A stretch of DNA of 40,675 nt from Nesterenkonia haasae (GTDB taxonomy: Bacteria > Actinomycetota > Actinomycetes > Actinomycetales > Micrococcaceae). This document shows, piece by piece, positions 22,367 to 30,707 of the stretch. How positions within the stretch are numbered: the stretch's first letter is position 1; each line of letters starts with the position of its first letter. The stretch covers positions 1 to 40,675 of the forward strand of contig NZ_VFIE01000029.1 in the NCBI RefSeq assembly GCF_010119385.1, in the 5' to 3' direction. The notes beneath the pieces are model-generated. The model did no database searches and was not told the origin of the DNA. It saw only the letters and a program-made list of their open reading frames with translations. The position numbers and the translations under genes are program-made.

Positions 22367-23149
22367 ATGAATGACGTTCGAACCCGCAGCTCGTCCGTAC
22401 CCGTCGACGCCCTGCGCGGACGGCGAGCGCTGATCACCGGCGGAGCCTCCGGCATAGGCGCAGCCTGTGCTCGAACCTTTGCCGCAGCCGGGGCCCACGT
22501 CACCGTCTGCGACCTCAACGGCGACGCCGCACAGGACCTCGCTCAAGAGCTCGGAGGCGATGCGTGGGTCGCCGACCTCGCCGACACCGCTGCGCTGGAC
22601 GAGCTGTCGCTGGAGACAGACATCCTTGTCAACAACGCAGGGATCCAGCATGTGTCACCCATCCAGGAGTTCGATCCTCAGAAATGGCGATTCATGCACC
22701 AACTTATGGTGGAATCACCGTTCCTGCTGATCCGCGCAGCCCTCCCCGGCATGTATGAGCGGGGCTTCGGACGGATCATCAACTTGTCCTCAGCCCACGG
22801 CCTGCGCGCCAGCCCCTATAAATCCGCCTACGTCTCCGCCAAGCACGCACTGGAGGGGTTGTCGAAGGTCACAGCGCTGGAGGGGGCCGAACACGGCGTG
22901 ACCTCGAACTGCATCAACCCCTCCTATGTGCGCACCCCCTTGGTGGAGAAGCAGATCACGGATCAGGCGCGCATCCATGGAATCAGCGAGGACGACGTCG
23001 TCGAGAAGATCATGTTGACCGAATCAGCGGTGAAGCGTCTTGTGGAAAGCGAAGAAGTCGCGAGCCTTGCCCTGTGGATGGCTTCGGACGCCTCCGGCAT
23101 GGTGACCGGCACCTCCTTTTCCATCGACGGTGGATGGACTGCAGCGTGA
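22367..23149 (+). CDS. 3-hydroxybutyrate dehydrogenase (SDR family)
   Basis: A 260-residue short-chain dehydrogenase. The NAD-binding motif GGASGIGAACA is near residue 26 and NNAGIQHVSPIQEF near residue 93. The Ser and Tyr-x3-Lys active site lies in NLSSAHGLRASP and YVSAKHALEG. The GIQHV...EF segment is typical of D-3-hydroxybutyrate dehydrogenases, which oxidise 3-hydroxybutyrate to acetoacetate with NAD. ATG at 22367 has AGGAGAG upstream; an in-frame start at 22325 lacks one. It sits between a hydroxy-acid permease and the CoA-transferase genes, matching the first step of ketone-body breakdown. Confidence 0.9.
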   Translation: MNDVRTRSSSVPVDALRGRRALITGGASGIGAACARTFAAAGAHVTVCDLNGDAAQDLAQELGGDAWVADLADTAALDELSLETDILVNNAGIQHVSPIQEFDPQKWRFMHQLMVESPFLLIRAALPGMYERGFGRIINLSSAHGLRASPYKSAYVSAKHALEGLSKVTALEGAEHGVTSNCINPSYVRTPLVEKQITDQARIHGISEDDVVEKIMLTESAVKRLVESEEVASLALWMASDASGMVTGTSFSIDGGWTAA

Positions 23150-23216
23150 AGATGAATCAATACGTCGCTGACGGTGAACGATCTATGATGATGGCTCAAC
23201 TTCTGGGAGGAATGGC

Positions 23217-24005
23217 ATGAGTGTGAACAAGTCGGTGACAAGCGCGGATGAAGCCGTGGCCGATATCCCTGACGGCGCATCAATAGCGGTAGGCGGGTTC
23301 GGCCTCTCCGGCAACCCCATCCAGCTGATTGAAGCGCTGCTGAAACAGGGAGCCTCAGATCTGACGATCGCCTCGAATAACGCAGGCGTCGACGGTTGGG
23401 GCCTCGGCAGGCTCCTGGAATCAGGTCGGATCAAGAAGATGATCTCTTCCTATGTCGGAGAGAACAAGGAGTTCGCCCGCCAGTATTTGGAGGGTGAGCT
23501 GGAGCTGGAGCTTGTCCCCCAAGGCACACTCGCAGAGAAGTTGCGTGCCGGAGGGGCCGGAATCCCTGCCTTCTACACCCGCGCTGGTGTCGGCACTCCC
23601 GTCGCGGACGGCGGGATCCCTACCAAGTACGACGCCCAGGGCAACGTGGTGGAAGAGTCCACCCCTAAGGAGGTAAGGCCCTTCCGCAGCCCTGAGGGCC
23701 AGATCGTCAGTTACGCGTTGGAGGAGTCGATCGTGACGGACTTCGCGCTGGTGCATGCAGCCCGAGGCGACCTCCACGGCAACCTGGTATTCAATAAGGC
23801 GGCCAGGCAGTTCTCACCTCCGGCAGCTATGGCCGGCAGAATCTGTGTTGCGCAGGTCGAAGAACTGGTCGAGCCCGGGGAGATCGACCCCGACGATGTC
23901 CATCTACCCGGGATCTATGTGCACCGTGTGATTGAGGTGGGCACCGAGATCGACAAGCCGATCGAGAAGCGCACCGTGCGCGCAACGGATGAGGAGGCGA
24001 GCTGA
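23217..24005 (+). CDS. scoA: 3-oxoacid CoA-transferase subunit A
   Basis: A 262-residue protein of CoA-transferase family I. The N-terminal region contains [21 protein letters not shown], and [22 protein letters not shown] and [16 protein letters not shown] follow, as in subunit A of succinyl-CoA:acetoacetate CoA-transferase. A strong GGGAGGAA site precedes the ATG. The stop is one base before the subunit B start. The enzyme moves CoA from succinyl-CoA to acetoacetate, making acetoacetyl-CoA for thiolysis. No thiolase gene is present in the window. Confidence 0.92.
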   Translation: MSVNKSVTSADEAVADIPDGASIAVGGFGLSGNPIQLIEALLKQGASDLTIASNNAGVDGWGLGRLLESGRIKKMISSYVGENKEFARQYLEGELELELVPQGTLAEKLRAGGAGIPAFYTRAGVGTPVADGGIPTKYDAQGNVVEESTPKEVRPFRSPEGQIVSYALEESIVTDFALVHAARGDLHGNLVFNKAARQFSPPAAMAGRICVAQVEELVEPGEIDPDDVHLPGIYVHRVIEVGTEIDKPIEKRTVRATDEEAS

Positions 24006-24006
24006 G

Positions 24007-24666
24007 ATGACGGATAAGACACAGGCCACAGGATGGACTCGTGACCAGATGGCTGCTCGGGCAGCGCAGGAACTCCGCGACGGCGACTACGTCAACCTCG
24101 GTATCGGGATGCCCACACTGATCCCGAACCACATTGAGACCGGACGCGATGTGATCCTCCACTCGGAGAACGGAATACTTGGCGTGGGGCCCTACCCAGA
24201 GGAGCAGGACCTTGACCCGGACCTGATCAATGCCGGTAAGGAAACCGTCACCGTCAACCTCGGTGCCGCGTTCTTCGACTCATCCACAAGTTTCGGCATG
24301 ATTCGGGGCAGCAAGCTCGATGTGGCTGTCCTTGGTGGGATGCAGGTCGCAGCCAATGGTGACCTGGCCAACTGGATGGTGCCCGGCAAGATGGTCAAGG
24401 GGATGGGAGGCGCCATGGACCTGGTCCATGGTGCCAGGCGCGTGATTGTGCTGATGGACCACCGCACCAAGGACGGTGGCTCAAAGCTGCTCCCTCAGTG
24501 CACTCTGCCGCTGACCGGCCGGGGTGTGGTGAACACGATCATCACTGACCTGGGCGTCATTAATGTCGGCACGGACCCAGCCGATCCGCATTTCACTCTG
24601 GTGGAGACCGCTCCGGGCGTCAGCGAGGAGCAGATCCGCGATGCTACCGCAGCCCCGCTGCGCTGA
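24007..24666 (+). CDS. scoB: 3-oxoacid CoA-transferase subunit B
   Basis: A 219-residue protein. The [14 protein letters not shown] segment and the catalytic glutamate (Glu54) in [12 protein letters not shown] are characteristic of subunit [22 protein letters not shown] and the C-terminal TDLGVINV follow. The ATG comes directly after the subunit A stop (TGAGATG), with GAGG just inside scoA as the ribosome-binding site. A and B form the heteromeric enzyme of ketone-body activation. Confidence 0.93.
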   Translation: MTDKTQATGWTRDQMAARAAQELRDGDYVNLGIGMPTLIPNHIETGRDVILHSENGILGVGPYPEEQDLDPDLINAGKETVTVNLGAAFFDSSTSFGMIRGSKLDVAVLGGMQVAANGDLANWMVPGKMVKGMGGAMDLVHGARRVIVLMDHRTKDGGSKLLPQCTLPLTGRGVVNTIITDLGVINVGTDPADPHFTLVETAPGVSEEQIRDATAAPLR

Positions 24667-24730
24667 CTTGGCGCTGCCGGGCAGGCACTGCTGAGCAGGA
24701 GACGCCTCTTGGGATGGGCATCGGTAGTAT

Positions 24731-25231
24731 GTGGGGGTGACCCCCGAGCCGTTCGCATCCCGAGAGCGTGACCTGACCGGCTTTTCGCCGAAGGCCAGAG
24801 CTTGGCGTGCATTCTTTGAGACCTCGGCGTTGATCAGCGACCGGATGGAGAAGCGCCTGCATGCGGTGACTGGGTTGAAACTCGCCGAGTACAACATTCT
24901 GCTGCTGCTTGCTGAGGCGGAAGGGCACCAGCTGCGCATGGGACAGTTGGCCGAGCAGATGGTCTTCTCCCCTTCTCGCCTGTCCTACCAAGTGAAGTCC
25001 CTGGCGAACCGGGGCCTGATCGATCGCTGCACAGATGAGAATGACAAGCGCGGAATGACTGCCCGGCTCACCGCCGAAGGGGAAAAGGTCTTCTCAGCCG
25101 CGTCGCGGGTCCACGCCCAGCACATCAAACAGCTGTTCCACCCCGCTTTGGACGATGCTCAGGCTAACGAGCTACAGGTCATCTGCGAACAGATCTACCG
25201 CACCGCCCAACAAGCCGACGAGCCCTGCTGA
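24731..25231 (+). CDS. MarR-family transcriptional regulator
   Basis: A 166-residue winged-helix protein. After a 30-residue N-terminal helix region come ITGLKLAEYNILLLLAEA-like helices (from VTGLKLAEYNILLLL), the recognition helix MVFSPSRLSYQVKSLANRG, and the wing around RCTDENDKRGMTARLT. MarR dimers repress nearby operons and release DNA on binding small aromatic or acid ligands. It starts 64 bases after scoB, so it may be the last gene of the cluster or have its own promoter. GTG at 24731 or 24737 may be the start; TAGTAT ends 6 bases before the second, which would suit a leaderless transcript. Confidence 0.83.
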   Translation: MGVTPEPFASRERDLTGFSPKARAWRAFFETSALISDRMEKRLHAVTGLKLAEYNILLLLAEAEGHQLRMGQLAEQMVFSPSRLSYQVKSLANRGLIDRCTDENDKRGMTARLTAEGEKVFSAASRVHAQHIKQLFHPALDDAQANELQVICEQIYRTAQQADEPC

Positions 25232-25275
25232 CTGTCCCTGGGTGACCATCCTGCTCCGCTTGCAGGGGCGCAGAC

Positions 25276-26142
25276 TCAGGGCTGGTCGGCGGCTCTGATG
25301 ACCTGAACCGAATCTGCCCGTTCCCGGAGCAGCTCAATGTCTTCGACCGCTGCCTGGACTGCGGCCAGGGCCAGACGGACACCTACCGTGTCAGTATGAG
25401 GTGCAACGACGACGCCGATACTCAGCTCGGGCCCGGTGCCTCCCCCCAGCACTGCCCGTCCGTCAGCGGCAGTTGTCATGATGCCCCGGCCGGGGCTGAG
25501 CCGCAGTGCTGTCACCCCTGGGCACATGGCTGGAAGCTCTGCCAGGGCCTGGGCCAACTCCTGGTCCTGATAGCTCGGCGTCCAGGTCTCCCCGCGAGCC
25601 AGAGCCTCCATGGCCGGTCCGCGAACTACGAACGTCAGGGTGGTACTGCTGGGATCCAACACGAGGAGCTGGGCCCCCTCCGCCAGTGCTGCGAGCATCA
25701 CCCTTTCAGCTTCGGCCGCAACGGGTCTCGCTTCCGGATGCCACGCAGTCAGCTCCTCGACGGAAGTGAAGACAGGCATGGCGGATCGGCCGTCAGTGGC
25801 CGTCAGCGTCACCAGGGAGATGTCAGCTTCTTTGTCCCCCTGCTCCGCATCTGCGTGACCGGAAGCAATGACAGGGGCGAAGAGGCGCTGGCCTGCCAGG
25901 GCGTTGACGAATCCGGGTTCATCGGTGTCTCCGGCGAGCAGGCGGCGTCGCGCCTCTCCGAGCACCGGGGTGGTGAGCCCGTCGTCGCCGTCGAAGGTGT
26001 GCAGCGGGTTTCCCTCGCCTGAGAGGTCTCGCCCTGACCAGGGGGTGCCGGCCGAATCTGCAGGCTGTCCGTGAGGGCTGCGTTGCTGGCGATCCAGCAG
26101 GGCAGAAATGTGCGCCGGTAGGTTTTTGGAGCTGTGGGTCAC
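25276..26142 (-). CDS. SseB-family protein
   Basis: A 288-residue protein. Two SseB-like domains are visible: one at about 60-190 (RLFAPVIASG, SLVTLTATDGRSAMPVFTSVEEL) and a C-terminal one (ELSIGVVVAPHTDTVGVRLAL). The motif of reading in a value, comparing it and falling back is typical of SseB proteins of unknown biochemical role. The GTG start follows GAGGAA. It is 11 bases downstream of priA, and sseB-like genes next to priA are common in this group. Its link to histidine synthesis is by neighbourhood only. Confidence 0.8.
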   Translation of the reverse strand: MTHSSKNLPAHISALLDRQQRSPHGQPADSAGTPWSGRDLSGEGNPLHTFDGDDGLTTPVLGEARRRLLAGDTDEPGFVNALAGQRLFAPVIASGHADAEQGDKEADISLVTLTATDGRSAMPVFTSVEELTAWHPEARPVAAEAERVMLAALAEGAQLLVLDPSSTTLTFVVRGPAMEALARGETWTPSYQDQELAQALAELPAMCPGVTALRLSPGRGIMTTAADGRAVLGGGTGPELSIGVVVAPHTDTVGVRLALAAVQAAVEDIELLRERADSVQVIRAADQP

Positions 26143-26153
26143 AGGTTCCTCGT

Positions 26154-26915
26154 TCAGCGGGATTCGGCCGCGACCTTCAGCGCCTCGGGGAGAGTGAATT
26201 TGCCCGCATAGAGCGCCTTGCCCATAATTGCTCCTTCCACTCCGGAGGACACCATACCCGCTAGTGCGGCGATGTCCTCCAGGCTGGAGATTCCCCCGGA
26301 GGCGACGACAGGCCGATTGGTCTTCGCCGCGACCTGCGCGAGAAGTTCGGTGTTTGGTCCGCGCAGCGTGCCGTCCTTGGTGACGTCGGTCACGACGTAG
26401 CGCGGGCAGCCTGCATCCTCAAGGCGGGCCAGAACGTCCCAGAGGTTGCCGCCTTCCTTGGTCCAACCGCGGGCGGCCAAGGTTTCACCTCGCACGTCGA
26501 GACCCACTGCAATGGCGTCCCCATGGCGTTCAATGGCGCGTGCCGTCCATTCCGGGTCCTCCAGGGCAGCGGTTCCGAGGTTGACCCGGGTGGCTCCCAT
26601 CTCCAGGGCGCGGTCGAGTGATTCGTCGTCCCGGATGCCCCCAGAGAGTTCGATCTTGATGGTCATCTGCTCGACAACACGTTGGAGGATCTCACGATTG
26701 TGCCCGCGACCGAAGGCAGCGTCGAGATCCACAAGATGGATCCACTCCGCTCCCTGGTCCTGCCACGACTGGGCCGCTTCGAGGGGGTCCCCGTAGCCGG
26801 TTTCTGATCCCGCCTCGCCCTGGACGAGCCGGACTGCTTGGCCATCGGCGACGTCCACAGCGGGCAGCAGCTCCAGGGCACTGGTAGTGGCGGCGGGCAC
26901 AGTGGTGTCAGTCAT
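26154..26915 (-). CDS. priA: Bifunctional HisA/TrpF isomerase PriA
   Basis: A 253-residue TIM barrel. It begins [10 protein letters not shown], with catalytic Asp in [15 protein letters not shown] and the phosphate-binding loops [10 protein letters not shown] and [23 protein letters not shown] carries the second catalytic Asp. In actinobacteria this enzyme isomerises both ProFAR (histidine path) and PRA (tryptophan path). The dual role is expected from lineage, since no separate trpF is visible. The ATG at 26915 has AGGAGA upstream and lies 22 bases after hisH. Longer in-frame starts overlap hisH and are unlikely. Confidence 0.92.
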   Translation of the reverse strand: MTDTTVPAATTSALELLPAVDVADGQAVRLVQGEAGSETGYGDPLEAAQSWQDQGAEWIHLVDLDAAFGRGHNREILQRVVEQMTIKIELSGGIRDDESLDRALEMGATRVNLGTAALEDPEWTARAIERHGDAIAVGLDVRGETLAARGWTKEGGNLWDVLARLEDAGCPRYVVTDVTKDGTLRGPNTELLAQVAAKTNRPVVASGGISSLEDIAALAGMVSSGVEGAIMGKALYAGKFTLPEALKVAAESR

Positions 26916-26937
26916 AGGGTGTTTTCTCCTGAAGGGG

Positions 26938-27579
26938 TCAGAGTGAGGTGATCCAGTTGCGCAGCAGCTGCATGCCGGCGTCGCCGGACTTCTCCGGGTG
27001 GAATTGGGTGGCAGTGAGGGGGCCGTTCTCCACGGCGGCAACGAAGTCAGCACCGTGGTGGGACCAGGTGACCTTGGGTGGGGCGATGGCACCGATGCTC
27101 TGATCGAAGTCCCAGGACTGCACTGCGTAGGAGTGCACGAAGTAGAAACGCTGGTCCTCGATGCCGCTGAAGAGCGTGCTGCCTTCAGGGGGGCGCACCG
27201 TGTTCCAGCCCATGTGCGGGACCACCACATCGCGGGGCAGAGCCGTGACCTCACCGGGCCATTCCGCCATACCCGCTGCGGCGATGCCGTGTTCCACACC
27301 GCGGTCGAAGAGCACCTGATGTCCGACGCAGATGCCCAGGACTGGTCGGGATCCGGCGATGCGGCGGCCGATCCAGCGCGGGGCCTCGATGGCGTTGAGC
27401 GCATCCATCACAGCGGCAAACGCCCCTACCCCGGGGACCACGAGCCCGTCAGCGTTGAGAACGGCATCCACATCCTGGGTGAGCTCCACATCTGCCCCTG
27501 AACGCTCCAGGGCGCGCACCGCAGAGTGCACATTGCCTGATCCGTAGTCCAGGACGGCGACTGAAGGCTTCCCAGTCAC
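26938..27579 (-). CDS. hisH: Imidazole glycerol phosphate synthase glutaminase subunit
   Basis: A 213-residue class I glutamine amidotransferase. The nucleophile Cys84 is in [11 protein letters not shown], where most HisH have GICLGMQ. His194 and Glu196 in QFHPEKSGD complete the triad. [16 protein letters not shown] and HMGWNTV are family marks. HisH makes ammonia for HisF; hisF is not in this window. Its ATG overlaps the hisB stop (ATGA). Confidence 0.94.
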   Translation of the reverse strand: MTGKPSVAVLDYGSGNVHSAVRALERSGADVELTQDVDAVLNADGLVVPGVGAFAAVMDALNAIEAPRWIGRRIAGSRPVLGICVGHQVLFDRGVEHGIAAAGMAEWPGEVTALPRDVVVPHMGWNTVRPPEGSTLFSGIEDQRFYFVHSYAVQSWDFDQSIGAIAPPKVTWSHHGADFVAAVENGPLTATQFHPEKSGDAGMQLLRNWITSL

Positions 27580-28208
27580 AGCGCGCCCTTGGTGGATGGG
27601 ATCTCATCAGTGCGCGGGTCGGACTCCACGGCGGCGCGCAGCGCACGTGCGAAAGCCTTGAACTGAGCTTCCACTATGTGGTGCGGGTCCCGGCCGGAGA
27701 GGACACGCATATGCAGACAGATGCCGGAGTGGTAGGTGATGGCCTCAAAGACGTGCCGGGTCATGGACCCGGTGAAGTGGCCGCCAATCAGGTGATACTG
27801 CTGGCCCTCCGGCTCGCCGGTGTGGACCAGGTAGGGCCGGCCAGAGACGTCGACGGTCGCCTCCGCCAACGCCTCGTCCAGAGGAATGGACGCATAGCCG
27901 AACCTGCGGATGCCACGTTTGTCCCCCAGCGCCGTGCGAAGCACCTCACCGAGGACGATCGCGGTGTCCTCCACTGTGTGGTGAACATCAATGTGCGTGT
28001 CCCCCTGCGCCTCCACTGTGAGGTCGATCAGCGAATGCTTGGCCAGGGCTGTGAGCATATGGTCGAAGAAGGGCACGGTGGTGGATATATCGGAGGTGCC
28101 CGTCCCGTCGAGATCCAGCCTGACGGTGACCTGAGATTCGCTGGTCGTGCGCTGCATGTGCGCGGCCCGTGATGGTGTTCCGCGGCCGGAGATAAGTTCA
28201 GCTGACAT
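27576..28208 (-). CDS. hisB: Imidazoleglycerol-phosphate dehydratase
   Basis: A 210-residue protein. Metal-binding His/Glu motifs are [43 protein letters not shown] and [17 protein letters not shown]. It removes water from imidazoleglycerol phosphate in the histidine pathway. The ATG at 28208 comes 12 bases after the hisC stop and has only a weak ribosome-binding site. An internal ATG ([10 protein letters not shown]) is an alternative closer to the common family start. Confidence 0.94.
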   Translation of the reverse strand: MSAELISGRGTPSRAAHMQRTTSESQVTVRLDLDGTGTSDISTTVPFFDHMLTALAKHSLIDLTVEAQGDTHIDVHHTVEDTAIVLGEVLRTALGDKRGIRRFGYASIPLDEALAEATVDVSGRPYLVHTGEPEGQQYHLIGGHFTGSMTRHVFEAITYHSGICLHMRVLSGRDPHHIVEAQFKAFARALRAAVESDPRTDEIPSTKGAL

Positions 28209-28220
28209 AAGGAGTTAATC

Positions 28221-29327
28221 CTAACCGTTGAGGTAGCTGCGCAAGGAGTTCAGGAAGTCCGTGGTCTCCGGCTCGGTTCCAGCCGTGACCCTCAGGTGGC
28301 CCTCGATGGCCACTTCGCGGATGAGGATGCCGTCGTCGAGCAGATGCTGCCAGGCCGCGTGGGCGTCCTGGAGTCCGCCGAAGAGCACGAAGTTCGCATC
28401 CGATGGGTACGGGCTCAGCCCCATTGCGGCGAGCTCGGCGACGAGCCGGTCCCGCTGGACTTTGATTCGCTGCACATTGGCCATAAGTGTCTCAGCATGG
28501 TCCAGGGCAGCCGTGGCGGCGGCCTGGGTGATAGCTGACAGGTGGTAAGGCAGTCGGACCAAGCGCAGGGCATCCGTCACCGCAGGTGCAGCGGCAAGGT
28601 AGCCGAGCCGTCCACCAGCCAGAGCGAAAGCCTTGGACATCGTTCTGGTGACGATGAGCCGTGGACGGCCGGCAAGCATGGTCAGCGCTGAACGCGTACC
28701 GGGCTGCCGGAATTCTCCATAGGCTTCATCGACGACCACCATGGTGTCCGATTCGAGCGCAGCTTCATATGCCGCTTCGACCACGTCGAGGCCCAGCGAG
28801 GTGCCGGTGGGGTTATTGGGCGAACAGAGGATGACCACGTGCGGCCTGTGTTCTCTGATCTGCGCAGCGACATCACCGGGGTCCTGTGTGAAGTCCTTAC
28901 TGCGGGTTCCGGCAATGTAGTCGCTGTAGACCCCGCGGGCGTAGAGCGGGTACATGGAGTACGTGGGAGGAAAGGACATCACGGACCGTCCCGGACCAGC
29001 AAAGGCCTGCAGAATATGCTGCATCACTTCATTGGAGCCGTTGCCCGCCCATATCTGACGGGCGTCGAGATCCGCTCCAGACTCCCGAGTAAGGTAGGCC
29101 GCCAGCTTGTGTCGCAGGCCGCTGAACTCTCGGTCAGGATATCGATTCAGCGTCTCAGCCGCGGAGCGGACCTCTTTAGCGATCGCATCGACGACGTCTG
29201 CTGGAACATCGTAGGTCGTCTCATTGACGTTGAGCATCGTCTGCACTGGCAGTTGCGGTGCCCCGTAGGGCTCCTGGCCCCGGAGTTCAGCACGGAGTGG
29301 AAGGTCGGCCAATCGTGGTTCAGTCAC
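28221..29327 (-). CDS. hisC: Histidinol-phosphate aminotransferase
   Basis: A 368-residue fold-type I PLP enzyme. The segments GNGSNEVMQHILQAF, SPNNPTGTSLG and VVDEAYGEF bind PLP, and the Schiff-base lysine lies in RTMSKAFALAGGRLGY. It converts imidazole acetol phosphate to histidinol phosphate. The GTG at 29327 (VTEPRLADLPLR) fits the family start; it has no ribosome-binding site. TACCAT ends 6 bases upstream on the minus strand, so the transcript may be leaderless. hisC is the first gene of the hisC-hisB-hisH-priA-sseB run. hisD, often upstream in this group, is absent here. Confidence 0.93.
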   Translation of the reverse strand: MTEPRLADLPLRAELRGQEPYGAPQLPVQTMLNVNETTYDVPADVVDAIAKEVRSAAETLNRYPDREFSGLRHKLAAYLTRESGADLDARQIWAGNGSNEVMQHILQAFAGPGRSVMSFPPTYSMYPLYARGVYSDYIAGTRSKDFTQDPGDVAAQIREHRPHVVILCSPNNPTGTSLGLDVVEAAYEAALESDTMVVVDEAYGEFRQPGTRSALTMLAGRPRLIVTRTMSKAFALAGGRLGYLAAAPAVTDALRLVRLPYHLSAITQAAATAALDHAETLMANVQRIKVQRDRLVAELAAMGLSPYPSDANFVLFGGLQDAHAAWQHLLDDGILIREVAIEGHLRVTAGTEPETTDFLNSLRSYLNG

Positions 29328-29410
29328 CCGACCATGGTAGTCGCCCACTCCCGTGGTGCGATCGGCTGAGCACCGCCTGTCTCAACCAGCGAAAAGCTCC
29401 GAGCTGGCAA

Positions 29411-29776
29411 CTAATCGACTGGGACGTAGAGCTCCTGGCCAGGAGCCAGCTGGGAGGAGTCGAGGTCATTCAGCTCCGCGATCTGCGTGATCAGCAGTTG
29501 CACGTCAGTGCCGCTCTCAGCCGCTGATGCAATGGACCACAGCGTGTCACCTTCTGTCACGGTGACTACCTCTGCTTCGAGGCCAGCCTCGGAGTCGGTG
29601 CTTGCCTGGGCTTGGTTGAACAACGCAGCTCCGGCGAAGACAGCCGCAACCAGGAGCGTGGCAGCGAGCAGCAGCGCCGGGAGTCCCAGCAGAAAAAGAC
29701 GACCGCGGCGGGTAAGGGCGGGCAGCTGTGAGTTCCGGTGGATGCGAATGGCTTCAGAGTTCGCGGTGGCAGTCAT
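29411..29776 (-). CDS. LysM-domain membrane protein, candidate SOS division inhibitor
   Basis: A 121-residue protein. The first 25 residues are cytoplasmic and one membrane helix follows ([20 protein letters not shown]). The C-terminal LysM peptidoglycan-binding domain reads [20 protein letters not shown] ... [18 protein letters not shown]. Size and topology are those of YneA-type cell-division suppressors, small LysM proteins transcribed divergently from lexA. The ATG at 29776 has GGAGGAA upstream. A LexA-like box at 29795-29810 lies between it and lexA, so induction by DNA damage is likely, though untested. Confidence 0.85.
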   Translation of the reverse strand: MTATANSEAIRIHRNSQLPALTRRGRLFLLGLPALLLAATLLVAAVFAGAALFNQAQASTDSEAGLEAEVVTVTEGDTLWSIASAAESGTDVQLLITQIAELNDLDSSQLAPGQELYVPVD

Positions 29777-29794
29777 GGGGAAGTTCCTCCTTAT

Positions 29795-29810
29795 TCGAAC
29801 CTGTGTTCTA
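29795..29810. promoter_or_regulatory. LexA/SOS box candidate proximal to LysM gene
   Basis: TCGAA-CCTGTG-TTCTA matches the actinobacterial SOS box pattern TCGAAC-N4-GTTCGA with one changed base in the right arm (GAAC-CTGT-GTTC core is palindromic). It sits 19 bases upstream of the LysM gene start and next to its probable promoter. Confidence 0.75.
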
Positions 29811-29899
29811 TGTATAGCACATATATTCGAACCTTTTCCAGGACACACGACCATATCTATGGAAACTATGTGCGATCTGGACTATTGTGAGCGTGAAGT

Positions 29900-29915
29900 T
29901 CGAAGTGACATTCGA
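29900..29915. promoter_or_regulatory. LexA/SOS box candidate proximal to lexA
   Basis: TCGAA-GTGACA-TTCGA is a perfect 5-bp inverted repeat with the 6-base spacing of the SOS box. It lacks the inner C/G pair of the consensus. It lies 70 bases before the lexA start, as expected for self-repression. Confidence 0.62.
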
Positions 29916-29984
29916 CAACGTCGGTGTCGTGGTCCATCACACCAGGAGGGTCGGACATGCTTCCGACCCGGCGAGGAGAACCCC

Positions 29985-30707
29985 ATGAGCGCAGGCGATG
30001 AGAAGGACACAGCCAAGCCGCTGACAGAACGACAGCGGCGCATCGTAGACATGATTCAAACGTCGCTGTCCGAACGCAGCTACCCGCCGTCAATGCGCGA
30101 GATCGGTGACGCGGTCGGCCTGGCCTCACTCTCCTCGGTGACGCATCAGCTAGCACGACTGCAGGACCTTGGCTATGTGCGGCGTGACCCTGGCAAGCCC
30201 CGCGCCATGGAGGTCATACGGGATTCGTCCGGACGTCTGCTCACCGAGATCCTCAGTGCGGAGGCTCCCGCTGAGCCAGCTAGGGACTCGACTGTGGTTG
30301 ACCTTGATTCGTACAGGACTGAGAGTGACTCCCGCACTGCGGATGTTCCGGTTGTCGGTCGCATTGCCGCCGGTGGCCCGATCCTTGCGGAGCAGCACCT
30401 TGAGGATGTCATGCCGCTGCCTCGTCAGCTCACCGGTGAAGGTGAACTGTTCATGCTGAGAGTGCGCGGTGATTCCATGATTGATGCCGGAATCTTCGAA
30501 GACGACTGGGTGGTGGTGCGCCGCCAGCAGGACGCAGACAACGGGGACATCGTGGCCGCACTTCTGGAGGAGGAGGCCACAGTCAAGGTGCTCCGACGCC
30601 GGGATGGGCACCAGTGGCTATTGCCACAGAATCGGCTCTACGAACCCATACTTGGTGACGAGGCCAGCATTATGGGCAAGGTAGTGACGGTTCTCAGGAG
30701 TCTCTGA
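29985..30707 (+). CDS. lexA: SOS repressor LexA
   Basis: A 240-residue protein. The N-terminal winged helix ([40 protein letters not shown]) is joined to an S24 autoprotease domain. The cleavage site is Ala129-Gly130 in [10 protein letters not shown], the nucleophile is Ser164 in RVRGDSMID, and the base is Lys201 in [12 protein letters not shown] at 29985 follows GAGGAG. LexA represses DNA-damage genes until activated RecA triggers self-cleavage; recX and the end of recA lie at the right edge of this window. Its 3' end overlaps the DinG-type helicase gene by 14 bases, tail to tail. Confidence 0.95.
   Translation: MSAGDEKDTAKPLTERQRRIVDMIQTSLSERSYPPSMREIGDAVGLASLSSVTHQLARLQDLGYVRRDPGKPRAMEVIRDSSGRLLTEILSAEAPAEPARDSTVVDLDSYRTESDSRTADVPVVGRIAAGGPILAEQHLEDVMPLPRQLTGEGELFMLRVRGDSMIDAGIFEDDWVVVRRQQDADNGDIVAALLEEEATVKVLRRRDGHQWLLPQNRLYEPILGDEASIMGKVVTVLRSL

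Noticed and set aside
25396-26022. 208-codon plus-strand frame opposite the sseB-like gene
   Set aside because: No family features; the opposite strand encodes a recognisable SseB protein with a good start and spacing to priA.
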